The notes under the pieces were generated by a model. It made no database searches and had not been told where the DNA came from. It was given only the letters and a program-made list of their open reading frames with translations. From Paenibacillus sp. FSL H3-0469 (lineage in GTDB: Bacteria; Bacillota; Bacilli; Paenibacillales; Paenibacillaceae): a stretch of DNA of 64,000 bases. Positions 42,242-49,061 of the stretch are shown piece after piece (within the stretch, counting starts at the first letter, position 1; every line of letters begins with the position of its first letter). A program made the position numbers and the translations under genes. The stretch is from positions 3,100,001-3,164,000 of the forward strand of contig NZ_CP150302.1 in NCBI RefSeq assembly GCF_038051945.1, read 5' to 3'.

Positions 42242-43942
42242 TTAGTGCAGCATCAGACAGCCAAACGGCTCGATCTCCACAAGAAGCTTGCTTGAGCTGC
42301 GGATGGTCAGTCCGCTTAACAGCTCGGTCAGCACTTTGGTGTCCGAACGGTAGGCAGGCAGCTCCAGATGGTAGCGGTTGGGGGAGTTATTGATAATTAG
42401 CCCCATCCGATCCTGCCCGCTGCGCCGGACATACCCAAGGATACCCCGCGTCTCATCTGTGAACCAGGGGCGGAAGGCCCCCCGGCGCAGCACCTCATGC
42501 TCTGTTCTCAGCGAGATCAGCCGCTTGTACCAGTCCAGCAGTCCGGTATGCTGTTCCTGCTCCTCCCAGAGCATCGGCCGCCGGCAATGCGGGTCTGTAG
42601 CGCCTTCCATTCCAACCTCATCCCCGTAATATATCATCGGCAGGCCTATATAGGTCATCTGAAAAAAGACAGCCAGCCGCATCCGGCTCATCGCCGTAGC
42701 TTCCCGGTCCCAACCCCGGCCCCCCTCCTTGCAGGCGGTCAGGAAACGCAGTGTATCGTGGCTGCCCAGCAGCTGGAACATCGCCGAGTTGGCCTGATCA
42801 TTGTACAAGGCCTCCTGATGCAGCAGTTGCTCCATGAACCGGGCGGGGCCAGCGGTCTGTGCCGCAAAAAACTCCAGCACCGCATCCCGCAGCAGGTAAT
42901 TCATGCCGCCGTCGAACTGGTCTCCCCGCAGCCAAGGCCCGGAAGCATGCATAATCTCGCCGATCAGCAGCAGGTCCGGGAATTCCGCCTTCAGCTCCCG
43001 CCGCAGTCTTGTCCAGAAGGCCGGAGTCACCTCGTTGGCCACATCCAGCCTCCAGCCGTCGATCCCCGCTTCCCGCACCCAATACCTGGCTACGTTCATC
43101 ATATAATCCGCTACCTCGGGATGATCCATATTCAGCTTAGGCATACTCGTCTCCGCCTTGGCGAAGGTCTCATAGCCGGGAGCCGGCGTAGTACTGACCG
43201 GGAAGGAATGGATGAAGAACCAGTCCTTGTAGCGCGAGGCTTCTCCATGCTCCAGGACATCCCGGAAGGCAAAAAAGGTATCGCCGGAATGGTTAAAGAC
43301 CGCATCCAGCAGAACCTTCATCCCCAGCCGGTGTGCAGTCCCGACCAGCGTCTTCAGATCCTCAAGCGTCCCGAATCCGGGGTCTACCTTATAGTAATCG
43401 GAAGTATTGTACTTATGCCCGGAAGGCGATTCAAAGATAGGCGTCATATAAATAGCAGTTACGCCAAGCTCCTGCAAGTATGTAAGCTTGTCAGTAATGC
43501 CTTGAAGCGTCCCCTGATGGTAGCTCTCGGGATAAATCTGGTAGACTACAGCATCTGAACTCCAGGCAGGCAGCGCGATGGCGTGCGGGCGGTGAATATA
43601 GGCATACTGAAAGGCACCCGCCTGCTCTCTGTTCTCTGAGCTTCCCCGCTCCCCGTACCACATGTATTCGCCTGCCGGATTCCCGATGTGGAACAGATAC
43701 CGGCATTTGCCAGTCCCGGCCGGAACCAGGGCTTCATGTATGTCATACGCTCCGGCACAGCCGACCCGCTCCATCTCCTGCGGAAGCTCATGACCGGGTG
43801 AATCGTAACGGTCAGCGTGGACAACCGTACAGGACAGGGACTGTCCGCTCTGCACGAATAGTCTGAGTTTAAGCAGGCGGGGGCCTGCCGGGAAGGCGAA
43901 GGGGTCCTCCGCTGTGTGATATACGAATAACCGGTTAAGCAT
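42242..43942 (-). CDS. GH13 alpha-amylase family enzyme (neopullulanase/cyclomaltodextrinase-like)
   Basis: 566 residues, no signal peptide, so cytosolic. An N-terminal beta domain (~1-125) precedes the (beta/alpha)8 barrel. Catalytic regions: DAVFNHSG (region I), GWRLDVANEV with nucleophile Asp (II), LIGEIMH with acid/base Glu (III), LGSHDTLRF (IV). ATG 43942 follows AAAGGAG. It faces a divergent LacI regulator, fitting intracellular maltodextrin breakdown. Confidence 0.92.
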   Translation of the reverse strand: MLNRLFVYHTAEDPFAFPAGPRLLKLRLFVQSGQSLSCTVVHADRYDSPGHELPQEMERVGCAGAYDIHEALVPAGTGKCRYLFHIGNPAGEYMWYGERGSSENREQAGAFQYAYIHRPHAIALPAWSSDAVVYQIYPESYHQGTLQGITDKLTYLQELGVTAIYMTPIFESPSGHKYNTSDYYKVDPGFGTLEDLKTLVGTAHRLGMKVLLDAVFNHSGDTFFAFRDVLEHGEASRYKDWFFIHSFPVSTTPAPGYETFAKAETSMPKLNMDHPEVADYMMNVARYWVREAGIDGWRLDVANEVTPAFWTRLRRELKAEFPDLLLIGEIMHASGPWLRGDQFDGGMNYLLRDAVLEFFAAQTAGPARFMEQLLHQEALYNDQANSAMFQLLGSHDTLRFLTACKEGGRGWDREATAMSRMRLAVFFQMTYIGLPMIYYGDEVGMEGATDPHCRRPMLWEEQEQHTGLLDWYKRLISLRTEHEVLRRGAFRPWFTDETRGILGYVRRSGQDRMGLIINNSPNRYHLELPAYRSDTKVLTELLSGLTIRSSSKLLVEIEPFGCLMLH

Positions 43943-44058
43943 ACTGTATAGTCTCCTTTTATGCCGCATAGAGCAGCTTCAGCAACTGTGTTATTATGAC
44001 AGGTAGAACAAAGTTCGCCATTAGGGCGCACCATACCGTAAGGACGGGAGGGAAAGCT

Positions 44059-45087
44059 ATGAAAGTTACCATTAAGGATATCGCCCAGGCAGCAGGTGTC
44101 GCGAAATCCACTGTATCCAAGGTCATGAACGACTCTCCCAAAATATCCGAGGAAACGAAGGCCCGGGTCCGGGACATCATCAAGCAGATGAACTATACCC
44201 CGAGCAGCATCGCCACCGGACTTGCCAGACAGAGCAGCAATACGATAGCTATCCTGATAGATATGTCCAAGGAAAGCGAGTTTCTCAATCAGTTCTTTTA
44301 TAACATTATCGGCGGGGTGGAAAGCATCATTGGTCCTCTGAAATATGAGCTGACCATTGCCAATATCCAGCATGACCATGCGGAGGGGCACTTCCTGCAA
44401 AGGCTGGTGCTGAATAAGCGGGTGGACGGCATTATCGCCAACACCTCGGTGCTGACTCCTGATCTGTGCGCGGAGCTGAACCGGCTTCAGTTCCCCTATA
44501 TCTCCATCGGTGAGATCAACGCTCCGGGAATCTGGGTCGATTGCGACAATGAGCTGGGCGGATTCATGCTGACCCGGCATCTGCTGGACCAGGGCTACCC
44601 GTCTGTGGCCTTCATCGGCGGTGAGAAGGATGAGCCCCTCTTCCTGCGCCGTGCAGCCGGCTACCAGCGGGCACTCGGCGAGGCGGGAATGGCTGTGGAT
44701 AGCGGCTGGATCATCAATGGCCGGGCGGCCCAGGAGGATGGCTATCAGGCAGCCAAGCAGTTGCTGCAAAGTGCGAATCCCCCCGGCTCCATCGTCTGCA
44801 TGAGCAACTTTTCTGCTTACGGTGTGCTGCAGGCGGCCCGGGAATTGAATATCTCCATTCCTTCACAGCTGGGCATTGCCACGTTCGATGAATACCCCTT
44901 GTCTCCCTACACCACTCCTCCGCTGACTTCACTCGATATGGATACCTTCCAGCTCGGCGCATCCGCAGGACGGCTATTGATGGACAAACTGGATAACAAA
45001 GAAGCTGCCGTGAGCGGACAACTGCTGGAGCCGGAGTTGATTCCCCGGTTATCTTCCAAGCGAAGCGGCGGAGCTGCTGCGGAATAA
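44059..45087 (+). CDS. LacI-family transcriptional regulator
   Basis: 342 residues. The N-terminal helix-turn-helix is VTIKDIAQAAGVAKSTVSKVMN (residues ~3-24) with the hinge ATGLARQSSNTIAIL, then a periplasmic-binding-protein-like sugar domain. ATG 44059 follows GGGAGGG; an upstream in-frame ATG at 43996 has no ribosome site. Probably controls the divergent amylase in response to a maltodextrin. A LacI-type operator lies downstream at 45145-45158 rather than in the divergent gap. Confidence 0.92.
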   Translation: MKVTIKDIAQAAGVAKSTVSKVMNDSPKISEETKARVRDIIKQMNYTPSSIATGLARQSSNTIAILIDMSKESEFLNQFFYNIIGGVESIIGPLKYELTIANIQHDHAEGHFLQRLVLNKRVDGIIANTSVLTPDLCAELNRLQFPYISIGEINAPGIWVDCDNELGGFMLTRHLLDQGYPSVAFIGGEKDEPLFLRRAAGYQRALGEAGMAVDSGWIINGRAAQEDGYQAAKQLLQSANPPGSIVCMSNFSAYGVLQAARELNISIPSQLGIATFDEYPLSPYTTPPLTSLDMDTFQLGASAGRLLMDKLDNKEAAVSGQLLEPELIPRLSSKRSGGAAAE

Positions 45088-45144
45088 CTAACGAAATAAC
45101 GGAATAGTAGACTAGCGGGAGGAAGGTACTCATCCCCTTTTAGG

Positions 45145-45158
45145 GGAAACCGGTTTCC
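45145..45158. promoter_or_regulatory. LacI-type operator palindrome
   Basis: Perfect 14-bp palindrome GGAAACCGGTTTCC with the central CG usual for LacI/MalR operators, located about +10 of the antisense promoter at 45167-45195. Confidence 0.6.
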
Positions 45159-45166
45159 TTAAGCTG

Positions 45167-45195
45167 AAAATACCACGCCCCCTCCTCAATGTCAA
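45167..45195 (-). promoter_or_regulatory. Consensus promoter running antisense into lacI
   Basis: Minus-strand TTGACA (45190-45195), exactly 17 bases, TATTTT (45167-45172). It points at the 3' end of the LacI gene, and beyond it the amylase gene on the same strand. Confidence 0.55.
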
Positions 45196-45221
45196 TGTAT
45201 ATCATAGACGCAGAGACAGAC

Positions 45222-45256
45222 AGAAGAACCCTTTCCAGCCCTGGAAGGGTTCTTTG
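45222..45256. terminator. Bidirectional terminator
   Basis: 13-bp near-perfect stem AGAACCCTTTCCAG/CTGGAAGGGTTCT; TTTG tail on the plus side and TCTTCTG on the minus side. Directly after the esterase stop. Confidence 0.75.
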
Positions 45257-45257
45257 C

Positions 45258-45929
45258 TTACCCGGACTCGCCCGAGCGGCAGATAAACTGGAGCACTTCA
45301 TCCATCATCGCGGGACTCTCGCCGCTGTGGCAGACCATATGCCCGCTTTGCTCCATAATCAGCACCTGTTTGCGTTCCGAGGGAATCGTCTGCCGGAGAT
45401 AGTCCGCACTTTTGAATCTCACCAGATGATCCCGCCTGCCCTGTACAATCAAGGTCGGCACCTCCAGCTGCGGATAGACCTCGAAGCTCTCACGAACCAG
45501 CCGCTGGAACTCCCGCGTGGCCCTCATGGGTGTAGAACCCCATTTGCTGAGATAATTCCGCAGCATCTCCGGACGGACCAGCGTGCGCAGAATCTCGGCC
45601 GGATTGAGCGGATACACCGGGGTAGACAACAAGGTGAGCGACTGAATCCGGGAAGAATACTGAACGGACAGCCGCGACGCAATCAGCGCTCCGGTAGAGA
45701 AACCGATCAGATGTACTTTGTCGGAGCTTGAGAATAGCTGCCTGAGCTCCTCCTCAGCGCTTAGCTGCCAGTCTCCCCGGCTTGAATGAAGCAACTCTCT
45801 TCTGCCGCCTCCATGCCCATGCAGGGTAAACATTCTGGACACATAACCGCTGCGCTCCAGAAACTGCGCAAGCGGAGAAATCTCGTATTCACCTCCGGTG
45901 AAGCCGTGTATAAATAGACAAGTCTCCAT
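45258..45929 (-). CDS. Alpha/beta hydrolase (carboxylesterase-like)
   Basis: 223 residues. Oxyanion region FIHGFTGGEYEI near residues 6-17, nucleophile elbow GFSTG (Ser ~86), acid Asp in VQGRRDHLVRF (~170) and His in EQSGHMVCH (~198). Size and motifs match Bacillus-type Est30 carboxylesterases. No signal peptide. ATG 45929 follows GAGGAGGAAAC. Substrate unknown. Confidence 0.9.
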   Translation of the reverse strand: METCLFIHGFTGGEYEISPLAQFLERSGYVSRMFTLHGHGGGRRELLHSSRGDWQLSAEEELRQLFSSSDKVHLIGFSTGALIASRLSVQYSSRIQSLTLLSTPVYPLNPAEILRTLVRPEMLRNYLSKWGSTPMRATREFQRLVRESFEVYPQLEVPTLIVQGRRDHLVRFKSADYLRQTIPSERKQVLIMEQSGHMVCHSGESPAMMDEVLQFICRSGESG

Positions 45930-46146
45930 GTTTCCTCCTCCCCAATCCTCTAATCCATCCATTTATAGAAAAATAAACCTTAACTATCCTGAAGTCAAGT
46001 GGGCACGGCTCTGACGGCTTTTTCGCGATGGTAGCGTTTCAGCGGGAAATAGAGGGATAACGCATAGCGTGAATATACCCACCCTTACAATTTCAAGCTC
46101 TACTCTCTGGGAGCTGCTATAGAGATACTACTGAAGCACCTGTCTG

Positions 46147-46725
46147 CTATCTCTCCCACCAGTTCAGGCTTAAAGCAGATATAATTGTCCCGACTGCCGC
46201 GCTTGAGGAGCTTACGCTGATGCTGATGACATTGTTCGGAGGGACGATAATGCTGCCGGTAAAAGCCGGACTGAACACTCCCGGCGCAATCTGAACATTC
46301 GCCAGCACAGTGCCCCCGGAAATAGCTGCGGTGGAGGACTGGACCGTCATGGAACTGGCTGCTGGGCTGGCCAGATTATTATTCACCGGAGTCACCGTGG
46401 ACGGCGAGGATATCGTCCCTCCTTTGACAAGGGTAAAGCTGCCTGAGATCGAGGTCAGCACCGAGGTGCCGCCGATACTGCCGCTGATCCGGGACAGATA
46501 CAAGGTCCGGCCGCTGCCCGCAGGATTACTGATGCGGACCGAAATGACAGCCGAGAGGAGCGACAGCACGATCGTTGCCGAGTTCGAGGCGTTCGCCGAG
46601 AATAAGACGGCTGCCTGCGAAGCGCTGATCTCCGGCGGGGCGCTGATGTCCGGTGCACGGAAGGTGTTCGTCATTTCCACATAGACCGGCTGGTCATTGT
46701 CATTGATTACATAGTTATTGGGCAT
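46147..46725 (-). CDS. Beta-rich protein of unknown function, paralogue 1 of a pair
   Basis: 192 residues beginning MPNNYVINDNDQPVYVEMTN and ending LNWWER. Rich in Ser, Thr, Val, Ile and Gly with alternating patterns, so probably all-beta; no classical signal peptide. NPAGSGRTLYLSRI near residue 70 and the WWE end match the next gene. ATG 46725 follows GGGAGAGGATG. Lies in a cluster with the repeat protein and three glycosyltransferases; may be a spore- or cell-surface component. No family recognised. Confidence 0.75.
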   Translation of the reverse strand: MPNNYVINDNDQPVYVEMTNTFRAPDISAPPEISASQAAVLFSANASNSATIVLSLLSAVISVRISNPAGSGRTLYLSRISGSIGGTSVLTSISGSFTLVKGGTISSPSTVTPVNNNLASPAASSMTVQSSTAAISGGTVLANVQIAPGVFSPAFTGSIIVPPNNVISISVSSSSAAVGTIISALSLNWWER

Positions 46726-46748
46726 GGTTCATCCTCTCCCCTTCCACT

Positions 46749-47285
46749 CTAGAATTCCCACCAGCTGATATTTCCCGTTGCCGCAGTACTCCCGGATGCA
46801 ATCGTTACCGATAGCGTGAGCGAGTTGCCGGGAGGCAGAATAAGCCTGCCGTCCATATTAAGGATGACCGGACCTAGGGCCAGCAGCATTGACATTAATG
46901 TCGCCGGAGAACCTGTAGGCGCAGCCGTTGCGGTCCGGGCAGTACTGACGCTAGTGACCGAACTCCCGAAGTTATAGTTAACCGGAGTAACAGTAGAGCC
47001 CCCCACCGTCGCATTACGCAGTAGTGTTAAAGTGACCGACGCTGTGCCCGTGCTTGCGATAATGCGGGAGATATATAAGGTACGTCCGCTGCCGCCGGGA
47101 TTAGCTACCTGCATGACAAGCGGGGTGGAAGTACCCACCGTGGAGGCAAACGGAATTCCAAACAATAAACCTGACATCGCGGCTCCCGCTTCAGGCAGAG
47201 TATCAATCCCGGGTGCAATATAGGTGTTAACCTGCTCGGTATACAGCGGCTGGCTGTTCTGGTTAAATACAGTCTCATTCGGCAT
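46749..47285 (-). CDS. Beta-rich protein of unknown function, paralogue 2 of a pair
   Basis: 178 residues beginning MPNETVFNQNSQPLYTEQVN and ending ISWWEF. Shares with paralogue 1 the opening MPN..V.N.N.QP.Y.E..NT..AP, the NPGGSGRTLYISRI block and the WWE end, so the two arose by duplication. Only four Cys-free beta-type stretches, no signal peptide. ATG 47285 follows GAAGGAGTGAG. Divergent from the repeat-protein gene and 23 bases upstream of paralogue 1, so both share a transcript. Confidence 0.75.
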   Translation of the reverse strand: MPNETVFNQNSQPLYTEQVNTYIAPGIDTLPEAGAAMSGLLFGIPFASTVGTSTPLVMQVANPGGSGRTLYISRIIASTGTASVTLTLLRNATVGGSTVTPVNYNFGSSVTSVSTARTATAAPTGSPATLMSMLLALGPVILNMDGRLILPPGNSLTLSVTIASGSTAATGNISWWEF

Positions 47286-47558
47286 ATTCTCACTCCTTCT
47301 GTCGGTCTAGCATATTTTCATAGTATGCGGGGCTGTCCGGCAGGTTGTTTGGCGGCTGCGTATTTTTGCAGAGTTAACCCAGTCATTCTCTTAAAAAGCT
47401 CCATATCCTAATATCACACCATTCGAATGGTTCCTGCCTAGCTACACGTTCCTCCCTCTATGAACCGGCAGCCTATACATGCTTAAGGACCCAGACGACG
47501 GTTTGGGTCTTTTCATGAGCAGGCTGACGGCAGAAATTGCCCACAGAAAGGATGACTC
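47286..47558. promoter_or_regulatory. Divergent control region of the repeat-protein cluster
   Basis: 273 bp between the paralogue pair and the repeat protein. Contains GGACCCA...TGGGTCT hairpin followed by TTTTC at 47487-47513 (possible attenuator) and a 12-mer TATACATGCTTA at 47474-47485 that recurs upstream of the first glycosyltransferase at 49001-49012. No firm sigma-factor site. Confidence 0.5.
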
Positions 47559-48902
47559 ATGTTGCCAAATTTCAGTTCATTTCAGGCTAATCCGGACAAT
47601 CTGCGCACACTTATTTTCGGCCGGGACCCTTCAACTCTGATCGACCGCCCGCTCACCACCGATGCCAGCGGGAACCTGACCACCGTCATCTTGAACGGTA
47701 CGATTACTAGCGTGCTTGGTGCAACTATCACTGCTGGTACTCTATCATCCGCTGGTACTGTGACGAACCTGCTAGACGGTACGATTACTAGTGTGCTTGG
47801 CGCGACTATCACTGCCGGTACATTAACATCTGCTGGTACAGTGACTAACCTGCTAGACGGTACGATTACTAGTGTGCTTGGCGCGACTATCACCGCCGGT
47901 ACATTAACATCTGCTGGTACAGTGACGAACCTGCTAGACGGTACGATTACTAGTGTGCTTGGTGCAACTATCACTGCTGGTACTCTATCATCCGCTGGTA
48001 CTGTGACCAACCTGCTAGACGGTACGATTACTAGCGTGCTTGGTGCAACTATCACTGCTGGTACTCTATCATCCGCTGGTACTGTGACGAACCTGCTAGA
48101 CGGTACGATTACTAGTGTGCTTGGTGCGACTATCACTGCCGGTACTCTATCATCCGCTGGTACAGTGACTAACCTGCTAGACGGTACGATTACTAGTGTG
48201 CTTGGTGCGACTATCACTGCCGGTACATTAACATCTGCTGGTACAGTGACGAACCTGCTAGACGGTACGATTACTAGTGTGCTTGGTGCAACTATCACTG
48301 CTGGTACTCTATCATCCGCTGGTACTGTGACCAACCTGCTAGACGGTACGATTACTAGCGTGCTTGGTGCAACTATCACTGCTGGTACTCTATCATCCGC
48401 TGGTACTGTGACGAACCTGCTAGACGGTACGATTACTAGTGTGCTTGGTGCGACTATCACTGCCGGTACTCTATCATCCGCTGGTACAGTGACTAACCTG
48501 CTAGACGGTACGATTACTAGTGTGCTTGGTGCGACTATCACTGCTGGTACGCTGAGCAGCGTAACCTCTATCTCTCAGCGCAGCTTCGTTGAGCTGCCTA
48601 CAACGGCAATTGCCACTTCGGATACCTATACACCGCTGCCTGCCAACAATACCAGTGTCCTTGGGACCTACTCCTACTTCATTGTGAACACCGGAGCCAA
48701 TCCGGTGAATACACGGGTCGAGATCAGTGCAGACGGAACCAACTATTTCGTCGATACGACTGGAGACAACCCGCTGGCAGCAGGCTCTGTAGACGTAATT
48801 GTGCCTGCCCGCTTCCTGAAATACACCCGACTCTCTTATCAATCCGCGACGCCGGGTGCAGCTTCTACGCTTAATGTTATTTTTGATGCACAAGGAACGT
48901 AA
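47559..48902 (+). CDS. Thr/Ser-rich 27-residue tandem-repeat protein with DUF6385-like C-terminus
   Basis: 447 residues. Residues ~1-43 are a short head (FGRDPSTLIDRPLTTD near 22-38). Then eleven 27-residue units (last one partial), each with the core GTITSVLGATITAGTL, 10 of 27 residues Thr or Ser, and Gly at regular steps; alternating TIT/TVT patterns suggest a beta-solenoid rod. Residues ~340-447 form a globular domain resembling DUF6385 (STLNVIFDAQGT end). No signal peptide or sortase motif, so a spore-coat/exosporium route or a specialised export is more likely than Sec. ATG 47559 follows GAAAGGATG. Likely glycosylation target of the next three genes. Confidence 0.85.
   Translation: MLPNFSSFQANPDNLRTLIFGRDPSTLIDRPLTTDASGNLTTVILNGTITSVLGATITAGTLSSAGTVTNLLDGTITSVLGATITAGTLTSAGTVTNLLDGTITSVLGATITAGTLTSAGTVTNLLDGTITSVLGATITAGTLSSAGTVTNLLDGTITSVLGATITAGTLSSAGTVTNLLDGTITSVLGATITAGTLSSAGTVTNLLDGTITSVLGATITAGTLTSAGTVTNLLDGTITSVLGATITAGTLSSAGTVTNLLDGTITSVLGATITAGTLSSAGTVTNLLDGTITSVLGATITAGTLSSAGTVTNLLDGTITSVLGATITAGTLSSVTSISQRSFVELPTTAIATSDTYTPLPANNTSVLGTYSYFIVNTGANPVNTRVEISADGTNYFVDTTGDNPLAAGSVDVIVPARFLKYTRLSYQSATPGAASTLNVIFDAQGT
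47688..48560 (+). repeat. 81-bp coding tandem repeat array with duplicated 324-bp block
   Basis: Units start at 47688 plus multiples of 81. Units 3-6 (47850-48173) and units 7-10 (48174-48497) are the same four-unit block; I count two base differences over 324. Confidence 0.95.
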
Positions 48903-48934
48903 GCCTAGTTTCCGTCATACGATGCAGAAGCCAA

Positions 48935-48960
48935 GAGTGCATGGGTACCCATGTACTCTT
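48935..48960. promoter_or_regulatory. 26-bp palindrome between repeat protein and first glycosyltransferase
   Basis: Perfect 14-bp centre CATGGGTACCCATG (48941-48954), extended to 13-base arms with one G-T pair. No T run, so an operator or mRNA hairpin rather than a terminator. Confidence 0.55.
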
Positions 48961-49061
48961 TCCTGTGCGGTATTCCGCATCTACATAAGACGGCAGCGCT
49001 TATACATGCTTATTTTTGCAGAATACCCGGAGGAACTAAGGCCCGCGAAGGAGGAACAATC

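Noticed and set aside
43546..44769. 407-codon minus-strand frame across the LacI gene and the end of the amylase gene
   Set aside because: Overlaps two strongly supported genes in another frame and has no recognisable domain or ribosome site; GC-rich DNA yields such shadows.
45990..46115. Third copy of the first foldback element
   Set aside because: Only the TTACAATTTCAA-like block and a weak GCATAGCG segment agree; the nested stems are not present, so I did not count it.
47286..47345. SigK promoter for the paralogue pair (AC, 16 bases, CATACTATG)
   Set aside because: The -10 deviates from CATAnnnTA and the two-base -35 is too weak to support a call, though it would fit a mother-cell role.
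47582..48541. Long antisense open frame across the repeat array (319 codons)
   Set aside because: Its openness follows from the 81-bp repeat being stop-free in that frame; no ribosome site, and the opposite strand has a well-supported gene.
48951..49061. Longer N-terminus for the first glycosyltransferase
   Set aside because: No Shine-Dalgarno sequence, and the TTG at 49062 has an excellent one and matches where the related enzymes begin.
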